Positions 47,486 to 57,120 of a stretch of 64,000 nt of DNA are shown here, piece by piece (position 1 is the first letter of the stretch; each line of letters starts with the position of its first letter). A program made the position numbers and the translations under genes. The notes below the pieces were generated by a model. It ran no database searches, was not told the DNA's origin, and worked only from the letters and a program-made list of their open reading frames with translations. Source of the stretch: Gammaproteobacteria bacterium (lineage in GTDB: Bacteria > Pseudomonadota > Gammaproteobacteria > Enterobacterales > Alteromonadaceae); contig JAHKAA010000011.1 of NCBI GenBank assembly GCA_018825965.1, forward strand, positions 206,911 through 270,910, read 5' to 3'.

Positions 47486-47619
47486 ATGAATAAGATCAGT
47501 GGCTGGTTAGTGGTGCTTTTGTGTTCTTTTTCTTGCCTTGCAAGCTCAGTGCAAAGAGGATTCTGGCCGGGTTGAACAACTGCAAAAACAAACCCGGCAG
47601 CTGAGTCAGTCTTTGAATT
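47486..47619 (+). pseudogene. small exported-peptide gene, possibly frameshifted
   Basis: AAGGTGG precedes an ATG at 47486 that encodes MNKISGWLVVLLCSF, a signal-peptide start. In the current frame it stops after 29 residues at 47575. Removing one T from the T5 run around 47540 would continue as LALQAQCKEDSGRVEQLQKQ and end at the TAG near 47619, giving a 44-residue exported coiled peptide. It may be a frameshifted gene, a sequencing error or chance. Confidence 0.35.
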
Positions 47620-48073
47620 AGCCTTGTTCTGTCAGCTTTTTCGCACTTTCTTTGATCAGCTGTTCTTTTTGTTTTTGCAGTAGTTCCAGCTGAGTTTTTT
47701 CAGCTTGTGTCAGTTCGCCTTCTTTATTGAGCAGAGCTTCAATTTTCTTTTCTATTTCTTCCAGTTTTTTCCTGTCTATGCCCATTTTGGCATCCAGCAC
47801 TTGCAGCATCAGAGTATCGAGCCTGTCCGGCTCTGCTTTATCCGGCTTGTCATTGCTTTCATTATTTTTTTTGCTTGCGCCTTCTGGTGCAGGGGTTCTG
47901 TTGCTTGTTGCCAGATGCTGATAGGTCATATCCGGATCGGGTTTTCCATCCGATAAACTGACTTTGTCGGTATAAGGCTCTTCACCAAATCCTCTGCCTT
48001 TGCCAAAAGACGGGGACTTCACCAGTTGACTATCCAGTCCGGGGGGCTGTGTTACACCGGAAATACCAAACAT
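47618..48073 (-). CDS. uncharacterised protein with C-terminal coiled coil
   Basis: 151 residues, no signal peptide. The first 80 residues are polar and disorder-prone (Lys, Asp, Pro rich). From about 85 to the end there is a strong coiled coil (RKKLEEIEKKIEALLNKEG, then QLELLQKQKEQLIKESAKKL). I do not recognise a family. CTCAGGAG lies upstream of the ATG, so it is likely translated. It stands alone, with a GlxA-like gene upstream on the same strand but 187 bases away. Confidence 0.6.
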   Translation of the reverse strand: MFGISGVTQPPGLDSQLVKSPSFGKGRGFGEEPYTDKVSLSDGKPDPDMTYQHLATSNRTPAPEGASKKNNESNDKPDKAEPDRLDTLMLQVLDAKMGIDRKKLEEIEKKIEALLNKEGELTQAEKTQLELLQKQKEQLIKESAKKLTEQG

Positions 48074-48260
48074 ACTAATCTCCTGAGCTTTATGCCTGGG
48101 TCATCTGAAGTGACCTCTTGTTTAAACAGGAGCAAATTTGGTGCCAGAGTGGTGTGGTCTGAAAACGCGGGATAATAGCGGGGCATGGCTAGAATTAAGG
48201 CAAAATCTGGCCGTTTTTCACATTTTTTTACATGAAACTTGCCGTCCGCTATGCCGCAGC

Positions 48261-49205
48261 TTACCACTGATTGCAGCTGAATTGACGTTGATACTGACGG
48301 GGGCTTAACCCCAATTGCTTCTGAAACTGCTGGCGCAAATTTAATGCTGAACCAAAACCTGTCAGATCACTAATTTGTTCTATCGAATGCTGACCTTGTT
48401 CCAGATAATGCTGCACCAGTTGTAATCGCTGCTGCACTAACCATTGCAGTGGGCTTAACCCTGTACTGGCTTTAAAATGCCGATCAAAACTGCGTCTGGA
48501 CATACCCGCTTGATCGGCCAGTTGCTCAATAGCTATAGGTTGATCCAGATGCAATAAAGCCCAGTCCATAGTGGTGCTGAGTAAATTGGTTTTTTTCTGT
48601 AGCGGCTGTGCGACAAATTGCGCTTGTCCACCTTGGCGATGCGCGGAAATGACCGCTCTTTTGGCCACCTGATTGGCGATTTCAAAGCCAAAATCCCGCC
48701 GGATCACGGCCAGACCTAAATCCAGAGCAGCCGCACTGCCCGCTGAGCATCCTATCTGGCCATCAAAACAATACAATACATTTTGCTGATACCTGCTGTC
48801 GGGATAACGCCGTTGAAACTCGTCGGCATAGCGCCAGTGGGTGGTGGCCGCTTTGTCTTTAAGTAAGCCAAGTTCTGCCAGCAAAAATGCGCCTGAGCAA
48901 AACGAAATCAGCCGCACACCCCGCTGATAAGCTGCAGTTAACTGACTGCGTAGCAGTGCTGGCGGTTCAGGCTGAGACACAGACCAGTTTGGGATCAAAA
49001 TCGTATCGTACCCTGTTAAATCCTGCACCTGAGGTACCAGCAATTGCAGGCCAGCTGTTGCGATGAAAGGCCCCTGATGAAAACTGATGATATCGGTCTG
49101 ATACCAGTTCGGGTACTCAGGCCGGCTTAATGCAAATAACTCTGAAGCACAACCCAACTCAAAAGTAGCTACTGCAGGGCCTACCAAAATAGCAACTTTA
49201 TGCAT
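48261..49205 (-). CDS. GlxA-family AraC-type transcription regulator
   Basis: 314 residues with an N-terminal DJ-1/PfpI-like domain (about 1-175; VAILVGPAVATFELGCASELF and the nucleophile-elbow-like ISFCSGAFLLAELGLL) and a C-terminal AraC double HTH (about 215-310; MSRRSFDRHFKASTGLSPLQW). These FtrA/GlxA regulators usually control a divergent neighbour, here the rhodanese gene 154 bases away. The ligand is unknown. Confidence 0.87.
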   Translation of the reverse strand: MHKVAILVGPAVATFELGCASELFALSRPEYPNWYQTDIISFHQGPFIATAGLQLLVPQVQDLTGYDTILIPNWSVSQPEPPALLRSQLTAAYQRGVRLISFCSGAFLLAELGLLKDKAATTHWRYADEFQRRYPDSRYQQNVLYCFDGQIGCSAGSAAALDLGLAVIRRDFGFEIANQVAKRAVISAHRQGGQAQFVAQPLQKKTNLLSTTMDWALLHLDQPIAIEQLADQAGMSRRSFDRHFKASTGLSPLQWLVQQRLQLVQHYLEQGQHSIEQISDLTGFGSALNLRQQFQKQLGLSPRQYQRQFSCNQW

Positions 49206-49359
49206 AAGAGCGCTCCGAAGCGGTTTGAACAGTAGATTTGGCTTAATACTATCTTATTGTGTCTTTTCAGCCAATAGTGTGGGCTGTGCCTGTGGATTAG
49301 AGTACTGCTGAACATCATCAAGGCTTTGATACAAAGCATTTCATACAGGAATACTACTT

Positions 49360-49755
49360 ATGTCATCTATGGTATCCAGACCAACAGCAGCGGGATCTGA
49401 TCAGGCTGTTGCCCACTTTAGCGCTTTGTTGCAGTTTGAAACCGATTGTTGGGATCTGCACCATGCCATCAGCAATAAACGGCAGGATTTTGTATTGCTG
49501 GATGTGCGTGGAGAGGCGGCTTATCAGCAAGGCCATTTGCCTGAAGCTCTGTCCTTTCCCCATAGCCGGATTTCTGCGGAAAGTCTGGCGCTTTATCCGG
49601 CTGATACCTTATTTGTTGTCTATTGCGCCGGACCACATTGCAATGGTGCAGACAAAGCGGCGTTAAAACTGGCTCAGTTACAGAGGCCTGTTAAAAAGAT
49701 GATAGGTGGAGTCACAGGATGGCTGGATGAAGGTTTTAGTCTGTGCTCTGAATAA
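49360..49755 (+). CDS. rhodanese-like sulfurtransferase
   Basis: 131 residues, a single rhodanese domain. It has DVRGEAAYQQGHLPEALSFPHS and the active-site loop VVYCAGPHCNGADKAAL with the persulfide-carrying Cys. There is no signal peptide, so it is cytosolic. It is divergent from a GlxA-type regulator, a pairing seen in other proteobacteria. The sulfur acceptor is unknown. Confidence 0.87.
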   Translation: MSSMVSRPTAAGSDQAVAHFSALLQFETDCWDLHHAISNKRQDFVLLDVRGEAAYQQGHLPEALSFPHSRISAESLALYPADTLFVVYCAGPHCNGADKAALKLAQLQRPVKKMIGGVTGWLDEGFSLCSE

Positions 49756-49786
49756 AAAAAGAGGGAGAACCACAGGGGTTTCCCTC
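49754..49786 (-). terminator. minus-strand terminator hairpin downstream of the rhodanese gene
   Basis: GAGGGAGAACC-ACAG-GGGTTTCCCTC forms a long stem. Only on the minus strand is it followed by a T-run (seven T, from the A-run at 49754-49760), so it would stop a transcript coming from the right, where no minus-strand gene is known. Confidence 0.55.
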
Positions 49787-49977
49787 ATAAAAATCCAGGA
49801 CAATCCAGAGAGTTAAAGCAACATGTACACAGGGTTCGCACTTAACTGGGGCTTATTATCCGGCTGAACCGTGGCATTTTTATGACAAGTTGATAAAGCT
49901 TTCGCGACACTTGCCAAGCCGCTTGCTTTACGGTTCACTGCTTACAGAAGCAAGTCAAAGCCGCAGTGGGAGCGTGA

Positions 49978-50760
49978 ATGTTAAAGAAATACCTGCAACA
50001 AATTCGTCAGGGCAAGCCTGTGCATTATGGCCGTATGCTGGAATTGCTGCCGCCGCTGTTTTATCAGAAAAAGTCAGAAATATTTAAAGTGCGGCAGTTA
50101 GGCTCGGGTCGTTGGCAGGTGAGTATTCTGTCCGAAACTTTATTTCGCCAGCTTGAACAGCAGGCGCTGCAACCCGCATCACGCAAAGAGGCAGCCCAGA
50201 CTGGCGACTCGCATCAGGTGAATACCTCTTTTGGTTATCAACTGGTGTATCACCAGTTGTGTCAGAATCGCCAACCTGAAGTGGTGGTGTTGGATGGCAC
50301 TGCTCACTACCAGAGTTATCAGGCGAAAGCTAATTTGCTGCTGATTGAAAATGAAGAATGCTTTTTCCGTTACCAGCAGTTACTTCCGGTTTGTGGTCAG
50401 ATGCTGGCGCTGGATTTTTCCTTGCACAACACTGATGTTGGTTTTGCCTCTGGCAGTAAAGCCAGCAGTGCGTTGCTGATGCCCTTTTATCAGCAATACC
50501 AGCACATTTATTGCGCTTTTGATTTTGATGCCGCAGCTTTAGAGCTGTTTGATTTATTAAAACAACGGCTGGGTGACACACTGAATTTTGTCACTCCGGC
50601 AGACTTCAGCCCCTGGATGGCCTTGTTTAACAATAAACCGAAGCACCCAAATCAGTTGACCAAAGCCATAGAACTGGCTGAAAAACACCACTTTTATGGC
50701 TTGCTGGACGCCTTGCAACAAAAAGGCTGTTTTTTAGAGCAAGAGGCACTGTTAAGCTGA
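49978..50760 (+). CDS. lone Toprim-like protein related to MksG/JetD
   Basis: 260 residues, no signal peptide. The C-terminal half has a Toprim-like pattern: Glu in NLLLIENEECFF (E124) and a DxD in YCAFDFDAAAL (D182, D184). The last gene of the condensin operon has the same order with nearly the same spacing (E151, D204/D206), and both have an aromatic pair after the Glu (ENLDCFY versus ENEECFF). No SMC, MksE or MksF gene is near. The N-terminal 110 residues are not recognised. A GGGAG lies upstream of the ATG. It may be a nuclease-like paralogue with another role. Confidence 0.6.
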   Translation: MLKKYLQQIRQGKPVHYGRMLELLPPLFYQKKSEIFKVRQLGSGRWQVSILSETLFRQLEQQALQPASRKEAAQTGDSHQVNTSFGYQLVYHQLCQNRQPEVVVLDGTAHYQSYQAKANLLLIENEECFFRYQQLLPVCGQMLALDFSLHNTDVGFASGSKASSALLMPFYQQYQHIYCAFDFDAAALELFDLLKQRLGDTLNFVTPADFSPWMALFNNKPKHPNQLTKAIELAEKHHFYGLLDALQQKGCFLEQEALLS

Positions 50761-50778
50761 TGCTACCGGGCTTTGTGG

Positions 50779-53388
50779 CTAAGTGGTTGTTTCAGTTCGT
50801 TGTAAACGCTGAAACAGCCAGCCAAGTAACACCAGGCTTAAACCTAAACCTATAAAAGACAAGGCTCTGAGTACCCCTGTTAAGTCGTTTAAATCCACCA
50901 CAAAAACCTTCAGCACCACGGCGCTTAACACTACAAAACCTGCTTTACGGGCTTTGGTTTTGTTTTGCCATTGCGCCAGTAAAACAGTGGTGATGGCAAT
51001 GACTAAAAACACCAGTGAATAACTGTATTGTTCTGCGACTGAAGTTGGCAAACTCAGCAGTAGTTGCCCATCTTGCCAGAAATGCCGGATAGAGCCCGTC
51101 AGATACAAAGTTGCAGTGCCAACCGCTGTGTATAAGGCAGATGTGGTCAGGCGGGCAGATAAAGGCAAGCGACTAAAAGCCCAGAATATCAAAGCCGGTA
51201 AACCCCATATCAACAGCAACAGGTTCAGCAGGGGGAGTGAACCCAGAGGCGCTGCATGCCAGAACGGGTTTTGTGCCAGACTGAGCTGCAGATGTGCCAG
51301 CGCAACCAATACCACTAAAGTGACAGCTGCAGTGCGATAAAGAGGGGCTGTGCTGCCAGCCCTGCCACTGCGCCATTGGTATACCCAGGCCAACAACAGC
51401 CAGTTAAAGGCCTGAATACTCAGGGTTTTGAAGTTCATATCGGTGAAATCAACCACTGCATCATTGAGCCAGTATTGGGTTTGTACCGTGATAAACACCG
51501 CAACCAAATGCAATAAAGCCCCTTCCAGATAACTGCGAAGTGCGGTCGCAAACCATAAATACCAGCTCAACGCAAAACAGATTAAGGCAACAGGGTAGAC
51601 CACAAAAGACCAGTGCAATCCCAGTAAAAACTCATTCTCATAGTGCCCCATCAGAGGTGCTGTGGTCAGACGAATTAACACTGCAGCACCAATCAGCTTC
51701 ATCAACCAGTGTGGCACCGGCATGCTGAGCTTGATGCCAAGCAGGGTCAGCAGCACCAGTTGAGCCGCTATAGCTAAAGTTAAAGCTGCGTCGGCAAGCC
51801 ATAAGGTAAAACATAAGGTTAACGCAAAATTGGCACCCGCCATCTGAATAAAAGCAGCAGCTTTGTGGCTGGTTTTAAGCGCCATGGCACTTTGAACTGC
51901 AACCAGCACCAAGGCCAGTACAGTCCAGAATAATTGGATTTGCTGTTGCACTTCAGGCTTTGCCTGGCCGTGACTTAAACCCAATAACAACAGGGGCAGG
52001 GCTGCCAAAACACTGCTCCATTGCAGACGCTCTGGCCACTTCAGCGCGACACTGATCATTGGTATTGTAAATACAGCCACCAGCAGCAAATGTTGATTTA
52101 AGCTGGTGCTGCTCAGCACATAAGGGTCTGCGGACAGCACCAAAGGCTCCAGCAACAGCCAGCACAAGGCGGGTATAAAACTAAACCAAAGCAATAATTC
52201 TAATTTACTGTCCGTGGCGGCGCAGCACTGCAGTAGCACAATGAACAGCAGCATGCCGCTAAAGCTGATGAAATTTGCGGTATGAAACAGGGCACAGCAG
52301 GCTAAGAGCAGCAGCGCCAGAGCCAGTATCAGCTCGCGGCTGAAGGGCCACCACTGGCGCATCGGCTGAGGGCTTAATGCCAGATGCTGTGCTTTAAAGC
52401 CGACGCGGGGTAACCAGACCAATAACACAAAGCTGCCACAAAGGACCAACCAGAAAGCCCAAAACTGATCAGAGGTTGCAATCCAGATAGCAACAAAAAG
52501 CCATAAAAGATGGGCCGACATGGGCAGCCACCAAAGCCAGGGTCTTTTTACCTTTTGCTCCACCAATACCGAAGAGGCAGTCACCAGCGAAATATAAGCC
52601 AGTAAAGCCGGCACATTGCCTGAGTCTGTGGATACCAGTACAGGCACCGCATAAGCGCCAACAATACCAATCAACGCCAATAAGGGCCCTTGCCGCAAGG
52701 ACAACCAGGACCCAGCTAAAGCAATAATGGCTAAAAGTGGAAAAGCAACAGCAGGGCTAATCAACTGATACCAGTCGAGAGCAACCAGCACTGCAGCGTA
52801 AAGGCTGATAAAACCACCGCTGGACAAAGCAGCTGGCGCATAGTTGTTCAGCGCATGACCCTGACTGAGTTTATGCAGCCATTCGCTGCCGATAATTAAA
52901 GCCAGGCCAAAAGCCATGCCGGAGGCAATACGCAAAGAAGGGGATAACCAGCCTGCGTCCAATGAATGTTTGACTAAAAAGATGCCACCTAAAGCCAGGG
53001 CTAAAGCACCAAGCCAGACCATACCTCTTTTAATCAGTTGCTGTTCTATCCAGCCCGATACAGAGGAAAAAACATCATCAGAAGGCGATGCTGTGTGTTT
53101 TTCTGTTCGTGGAACAGGCCGGGTTTGAGGCAGAACAGCTAAGGGATTGAGTGGATTCAAAGCTGCTGCAACGACTGGCTGCCCCATAGATGGTGCTGCC
53201 ACAACAGGGGCTACTGCAACTGGCTCTGGATCCTGTTTTATCTCTGAGGTGGATAGGCTTTTGCCATTGAGCTGCTTTTTCAGTGCTGCCAGTTCAGCTT
53301 TGATTTGGCTGAGCTGCAGCAGGGCGCCGATACCACAAAGTGCACCAATAATGACAATAATACTGACTAAAAAAAGCAGACTTGTCAT
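50779..53388 (-). CDS. DUF2339 multi-spanning membrane protein
   Basis: An 869-residue protein. An N-terminal membrane helix (MTSLLFLVSIIVIIGALCGI) is followed by a short coiled stretch and a Pro/Ala/Val-rich linker to about 110. At least 20 hydrophobic segments then extend to the end. The first of these (RGMVWLGALALALGGIFLVKHS) is the typical DUF2339 beginning. Its function is unknown; it is found widely in proteobacteria. The C-terminus is basic and cytoplasmic (FQRLQRTETTT). It converges on the lone Toprim gene with an 18-base gap. Confidence 0.85.
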   Translation of the reverse strand: MTSLLFLVSIIVIIGALCGIGALLQLSQIKAELAALKKQLNGKSLSTSEIKQDPEPVAVAPVVAAPSMGQPVVAAALNPLNPLAVLPQTRPVPRTEKHTASPSDDVFSSVSGWIEQQLIKRGMVWLGALALALGGIFLVKHSLDAGWLSPSLRIASGMAFGLALIIGSEWLHKLSQGHALNNYAPAALSSGGFISLYAAVLVALDWYQLISPAVAFPLLAIIALAGSWLSLRQGPLLALIGIVGAYAVPVLVSTDSGNVPALLAYISLVTASSVLVEQKVKRPWLWWLPMSAHLLWLFVAIWIATSDQFWAFWLVLCGSFVLLVWLPRVGFKAQHLALSPQPMRQWWPFSRELILALALLLLACCALFHTANFISFSGMLLFIVLLQCCAATDSKLELLLWFSFIPALCWLLLEPLVLSADPYVLSSTSLNQHLLLVAVFTIPMISVALKWPERLQWSSVLAALPLLLLGLSHGQAKPEVQQQIQLFWTVLALVLVAVQSAMALKTSHKAAAFIQMAGANFALTLCFTLWLADAALTLAIAAQLVLLTLLGIKLSMPVPHWLMKLIGAAVLIRLTTAPLMGHYENEFLLGLHWSFVVYPVALICFALSWYLWFATALRSYLEGALLHLVAVFITVQTQYWLNDAVVDFTDMNFKTLSIQAFNWLLLAWVYQWRSGRAGSTAPLYRTAAVTLVVLVALAHLQLSLAQNPFWHAAPLGSLPLLNLLLLIWGLPALIFWAFSRLPLSARLTTSALYTAVGTATLYLTGSIRHFWQDGQLLLSLPTSVAEQYSYSLVFLVIAITTVLLAQWQNKTKARKAGFVVLSAVVLKVFVVDLNDLTGVLRALSFIGLGLSLVLLGWLFQRLQRTETTT

Positions 53389-53555
53389 ACATCAGCCCTG
53401 AACGTGGATAGATGAAAAGCCATCCGGACACTCCATTGTATAAGTGATTAACATCAAAGAAACATCAGCTTAAACCAGCTGGAGCAGAAAAGGAATGCAA
53501 AGGCGGGATAGTCAAAGGACTGGCCGCGACTGAATGCCGCGGCCTGAACACGGCA

Positions 53556-54383
53556 TTAGTGGTGACGTTGTTTCAGCTCTTCTCTTAACGCTTTTAACTC
53601 TTGCTGAATATCAGCCAGTTGCTTGTGCATCAGTTGTTGTTCGGCCAGCTCAGCTTTTTTGTCTTCAGCCCTTTCGGCCGCATGCTCCTGATCGGTAAAG
53701 GTTTGCATGGTGTTGACAATAATGGCGATAAAAAGGTTCAGCATAGTAAAAGTGGCAATTAAGATAAAAGGCACAAAAAAGGCCCAGGCATAAGGGAACT
53801 GCTCCATCACAGGGCGGGAAATACCCATAGACCAGCTTTCCAGCGTCATCACCTGAAACAGCGTATAAAAGGAGGCCCCGATAGAGCCAAACCACTCAGG
53901 GAAAGCGGCGCTGAATAACTTAGTGGCAATGACAGCAAAGACGTAATAAATCAGCAGCAATACCATAGCGATGGAGCCTAAACCCGGTAAAGAGCCTAAC
54001 AGAGCTGAAACCACGCGGCGCATCGATGGAACTATCGACAACAAACGTAAAACCCGCAGCACCCTTAAAGCCCGCAGTACGGAGAACTGACCAGTCGCCG
54101 GCATCAAAGCTATAGCCACGACGGCAAAATCAAACAAACTCCAGGAGTCTTTAAAAAAACTCAGACGGTAGGCGAAGATACGCAACAGCAATTCGATAAC
54201 AAAAATCGCCAGCAAAACTTTATCCGCCAGCAGTATCACTGAGCCAAAGTCCTGCATCAGTGAAGCCGAAGTTTCCATCCCTAACAAAATAGCGTTGATT
54301 AAAATCAGCACTAAAATACTGTGGTTAAACCAGGATGTCTCGACCAGCTGCAGCACTTTTTGTTGCATAGTTTGTGGTTTCAT
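53556..54383 (-). CDS. bacterial voltage-gated sodium channel
   Basis: 275 residues with six membrane helices. The voltage sensor S4 has arginines every third residue (R104, R107, R110, R113 in SVLRALRVLRVLRLL). The pore has the selectivity filter TLESWSM (180-186), identical in this stretch to NavAb, which indicates Na+ selectivity. The C-terminus from about 232 is a long charged coiled coil (ERAEDKKAELAEQQ to LREELKQRHH) that would hold the tetramer. In alkaliphiles such channels support Na+-dependent motility and pH control; here the role is unknown. Single gene. Confidence 0.92.
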   Translation of the reverse strand: MKPQTMQQKVLQLVETSWFNHSILVLILINAILLGMETSASLMQDFGSVILLADKVLLAIFVIELLLRIFAYRLSFFKDSWSLFDFAVVAIALMPATGQFSVLRALRVLRVLRLLSIVPSMRRVVSALLGSLPGLGSIAMVLLLIYYVFAVIATKLFSAAFPEWFGSIGASFYTLFQVMTLESWSMGISRPVMEQFPYAWAFFVPFILIATFTMLNLFIAIIVNTMQTFTDQEHAAERAEDKKAELAEQQLMHKQLADIQQELKALREELKQRHH

Positions 54384-54564
54384 TTTTCTCTCATAACTGG
54401 AGCAACTAAAAAATTTGCCGCATTGTAGCTGCGTTCAGATGAAGTTGGTAGCTGTCCTTAAAGCGGCGTCACAGCGCTGTCAAAGGAACGTCTTTTAGCC
54501 CTGGCCTGTATCTTGCTTTGGTACGCTTTGCGTCAAAGAGGGCAAGGAAAAAAGGACATAGTGT

Positions 54565-55017
54565 ATGAAGCTGGATAACAGCAATCTTTTTGAAACATTA
54601 AGCCAAATACGCTCAAACCAGTATTCAGCTTTGTATACAGCTGTGGCAAAAAAAGAACCCCAATCCGCCACAGGAACAGTGGAGAAACCAGCAGAGGGCG
54701 GTGCTGAACAGACTGCACAACCCATAACTTTAGCTTTTGACCAGATGAGCCGTAAGCAATTATCTGACTGGCTGAGCAAGGGATTGGACAGCGGAAAAAT
54801 TCCGGCAGAGCAGGAACAGGCCTTTCGGGTCTTGTTGTATTCAGGCAAAACCGAAAGTTCAGACGAACAAGCCACTACGGATAACCAGGCTATAGATTTT
54901 ACTGCAAAAGCCAAAGAAGCTTTAAGTAGCGCAGTGCAGCGTAATGATAAAAGCTCAATCCTGTTTTGGGCCAATGCGATGGCCACTATGAATCAGTTTC
55001 AGGGCAAAGAAAAATAA
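54565..55017 (+). CDS. uncharacterised small protein
   Basis: 150 residues, no signal peptide or membrane segment. A short helical N-terminus (NLFETLSQIRSNQYSALYTAV) is followed by a low-complexity Glu/Thr/Ala linker (about 30-52) and then helical segments. I do not recognise it. GGACATAGTG lies before the start. Its stop codon is inside the stem of a bidirectional terminator shared with the efflux operon. It converges on tetR, with which it shares no evident function. Confidence 0.55.
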   Translation: MKLDNSNLFETLSQIRSNQYSALYTAVAKKEPQSATGTVEKPAEGGAEQTAQPITLAFDQMSRKQLSDWLSKGLDSGKIPAEQEQAFRVLLYSGKTESSDEQATTDNQAIDFTAKAKEALSSAVQRNDKSSILFWANAMATMNQFQGKEK

Positions 55018-55044
55018 GGCAGTGGGCACTGCCTTATTAGTTTT
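55013..55044. terminator. bidirectional terminator
   Basis: AATAAGGCAGT-GGGC-ACTGCCTTATT, an 11-bp perfect stem followed by AGTTTTCT, sits between the small protein gene and the convergent tetR gene. It includes the small gene's stop codon. Confidence 0.85.
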
Positions 55045-55662
55045 CTACTCAAAGGGTGACAATAAAGTCCGCAGTGCAGGGCGCAGAGCCAGCAATATGG
55101 TGTCTTTTTGCAACTCCGGATATAAAGTCCGGCGCATCGCCAGGCCACCTATCATGGCAAAAATAACATTGATGCGGGCATCCAGCTCTTTGTCTGTTGC
55201 ATCTTTCACCAGACTACGTTCAGCTGTCAGTAGACGTCTCATCCGGGCTCTGGCATGGGTGTCGGACTCTTGCATCAAAAAGGCGACTTTTTGATTGCGG
55301 GCAGCTTCTGCCAGCATTTCCAGATCCAGTGCATTTTTTTCTTTATCTGTATGGCGTTCAACGCCTTGATCCGCACCATCGAGCATAGTGGTTAACAGAT
55401 CGCCAGGGTGATCTTCAAACTGCTGAAATATAGAAAACATTTCTTCCATATTTTGCTGAATAATAGCTTCGATAATGGCTTCTTTGCTGTCGAAATAATT
55501 GTAAATATGACCAGCACTCATCCCTGCAGTTTTTGAGATCTCAGCCATGCCAGCACCATGGTACCCTTTACGACGGAAGCAATCTGCTGCCGCGGTCAGG
55601 ACCTGGTTTCTGCGTGCTTCTGCTAAAGCCGGATCTGTATGTCGTTTTTGTTTTTCTGTCAT
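55045..55662 (-). CDS. TetR/AcrR-family repressor of the efflux operon
   Basis: 205 residues from ATG 55662 (GGAG upstream; the frame's earlier TTG is less likely). The N-terminal HTH reads VLTAAADCFRRKGYHGAGMAEISK then HIYNYFDSKEAIIEAII; the ligand domain follows. It is the last gene of an operon adaptor-pump-outer membrane channel-regulator, 43 bases after the channel gene. A palindrome of TetR type lies at the operon's promoter, so autoregulation with derepression by pump substrates is likely. Confidence 0.88.
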   Translation of the reverse strand: MTEKQKRHTDPALAEARRNQVLTAAADCFRRKGYHGAGMAEISKTAGMSAGHIYNYFDSKEAIIEAIIQQNMEEMFSIFQQFEDHPGDLLTTMLDGADQGVERHTDKEKNALDLEMLAEAARNQKVAFLMQESDTHARARMRRLLTAERSLVKDATDKELDARINVIFAMIGGLAMRRTLYPELQKDTILLALRPALRTLLSPFE

Positions 55663-55704
55663 AGGGCACTCCAACGCCGGGCTTTCAGGCCCGGCGACTG
55701 CTTG

Positions 55705-57120
55705 TTATTCCACAGGACTGGTGTTGCTCTGCCAACCACCGCCGAGCACTTTATACAAACTAATCTGGCTGGCAAGCAAAGCGTGTTGGCCACTGATCAG
55801 TTGTTGTTGTGCGCTGTACCAGGAACGCTGAGCGTCCAGTACCTGCAAATAGCTGTCAACACCTTGCTTAAAGCGTGCTTCGGACAAGCTAAAACTTTGT
55901 TGGTTGCTGTTCGCTAAGTCTTGCTGCGCCTGCAACTGCGCTGCATAACCTTCACGATCCGCTAAAGCATCAGAGACTTCACGAAAGGCCTGCTGAATTT
56001 TTTGCTGATAAGTCACCAAAGCCACTTGTTGTTGTGTTTCTGCCACGTCCAGATTGGCCTGGGTGCGGCCCATGTTAAAGATGGGCAGATGAATAGATGG
56101 CATAAAACTCCAGCTACCTGAGCCGCCTTTAAACAGATTATCCAGTTCACCTGAAGCTGAACCCGCATTGGCGGTTAAGCTGATGCTGGGGAAAAAGGCT
56201 GCTTTGGCGATGCCTATATTGGCATTGGCTGCCAATAAATCATGTTCTGCTGCTTTCAGATCCGGTCTTTGCTGCAATAAATCCGAAGGTAAACCTGCTG
56301 GTAGTTCAGGTAACTGCACTACTTTACTCAGCGGCTGATCCGGCAACAGATCTGCAGACACTTGTACACCAGTCAGCAGATCCAAAGCGTTTTTGTCGCG
56401 CTGCAATAAACGCTGATAACGGGCTATATCCACTTTGGCTGTGGCTACAGTACTTTTCACTTGCTGCAGCGTTAAGGCTGAAGCTGCACCTAAGTGGTAG
56501 CTTTGTTCTGTCAGTTCCAGTGTTTTTTGTTGGCTGTGTAAGGTATGGGTTGCCAGCTCCAGCAACTGCTGATCGGCAGCATAGCTCAGCCAGGCATTGG
56601 CCAATTCGGCCACCAGACTGATCTGGCTGCTTAATTGGGCCTGCTCTGTTGCATACAACTGCTGCAATGCTTGTTCTGACTGATTACGCACTTTGCCCCA
56701 GAAATCCAACTCGTAAGAAGTAATGCCCAGAGTGGCGCTATATTGCTGATTAATTTGGGCACTGCCTGTACCTGTTAAACCGGCAGGTAAATGCTGGCGT
56801 GTGCCTGAAGCATTTAAATTCAGCGCCGGATACAAAGCTGAGTCTTCAATCTGATACAAAGCCCTGACCCGCTGCACATTTAAAGCAGCGATTTGTAAGT
56901 CTTTATTCTGAGTCAGACTGAGCTCTATCAACTGCTGCAGCTTAGGGTTGCTGAAAAACTGCTGCCAATGCAATTCTGCGGCTTTGACTCCAGCCTCCTC
57001 TGAAACAAGGGCATAGTTGTGTGGCACAGGGAGTTCAATGGCTTGCTGCTGCGGCGCCAACTGACAGGCGCTTAATACCAGCAGGGCCAGACTGCTTACA
57101 CTTAAAGCTTTTACATTCAT
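55705..57120 (-). CDS. RND efflux outer-membrane factor (NodT/OprM family)
   Basis: A 471-residue outer-membrane lipoprotein channel. The signal ends in lipobox LSAC (C19), and two OEP repeats have the motifs [25 protein letters not shown] and [20 protein letters not shown]. It completes the tripartite pump with the two upstream genes; its start overlaps the pump stop by four bases (ATGA). Family length is normal. Confidence 0.92.
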   Translation of the reverse strand: MNVKALSVSSLALLVLSACQLAPQQQAIELPVPHNYALVSEEAGVKAAELHWQQFFSNPKLQQLIELSLTQNKDLQIAALNVQRVRALYQIEDSALYPALNLNASGTRQHLPAGLTGTGSAQINQQYSATLGITSYELDFWGKVRNQSEQALQQLYATEQAQLSSQISLVAELANAWLSYAADQQLLELATHTLHSQQKTLELTEQSYHLGAASALTLQQVKSTVATAKVDIARYQRLLQRDKNALDLLTGVQVSADLLPDQPLSKVVQLPELPAGLPSDLLQQRPDLKAAEHDLLAANANIGIAKAAFFPSISLTANAGSASGELDNLFKGGSGSWSFMPSIHLPIFNMGRTQANLDVAETQQQVALVTYQQKIQQAFREVSDALADREGYAAQLQAQQDLANSNQQSFSLSEARFKQGVDSYLQVLDAQRSWYSAQQQLISGQHALLASQISLYKVLGGGWQSNTSPVE

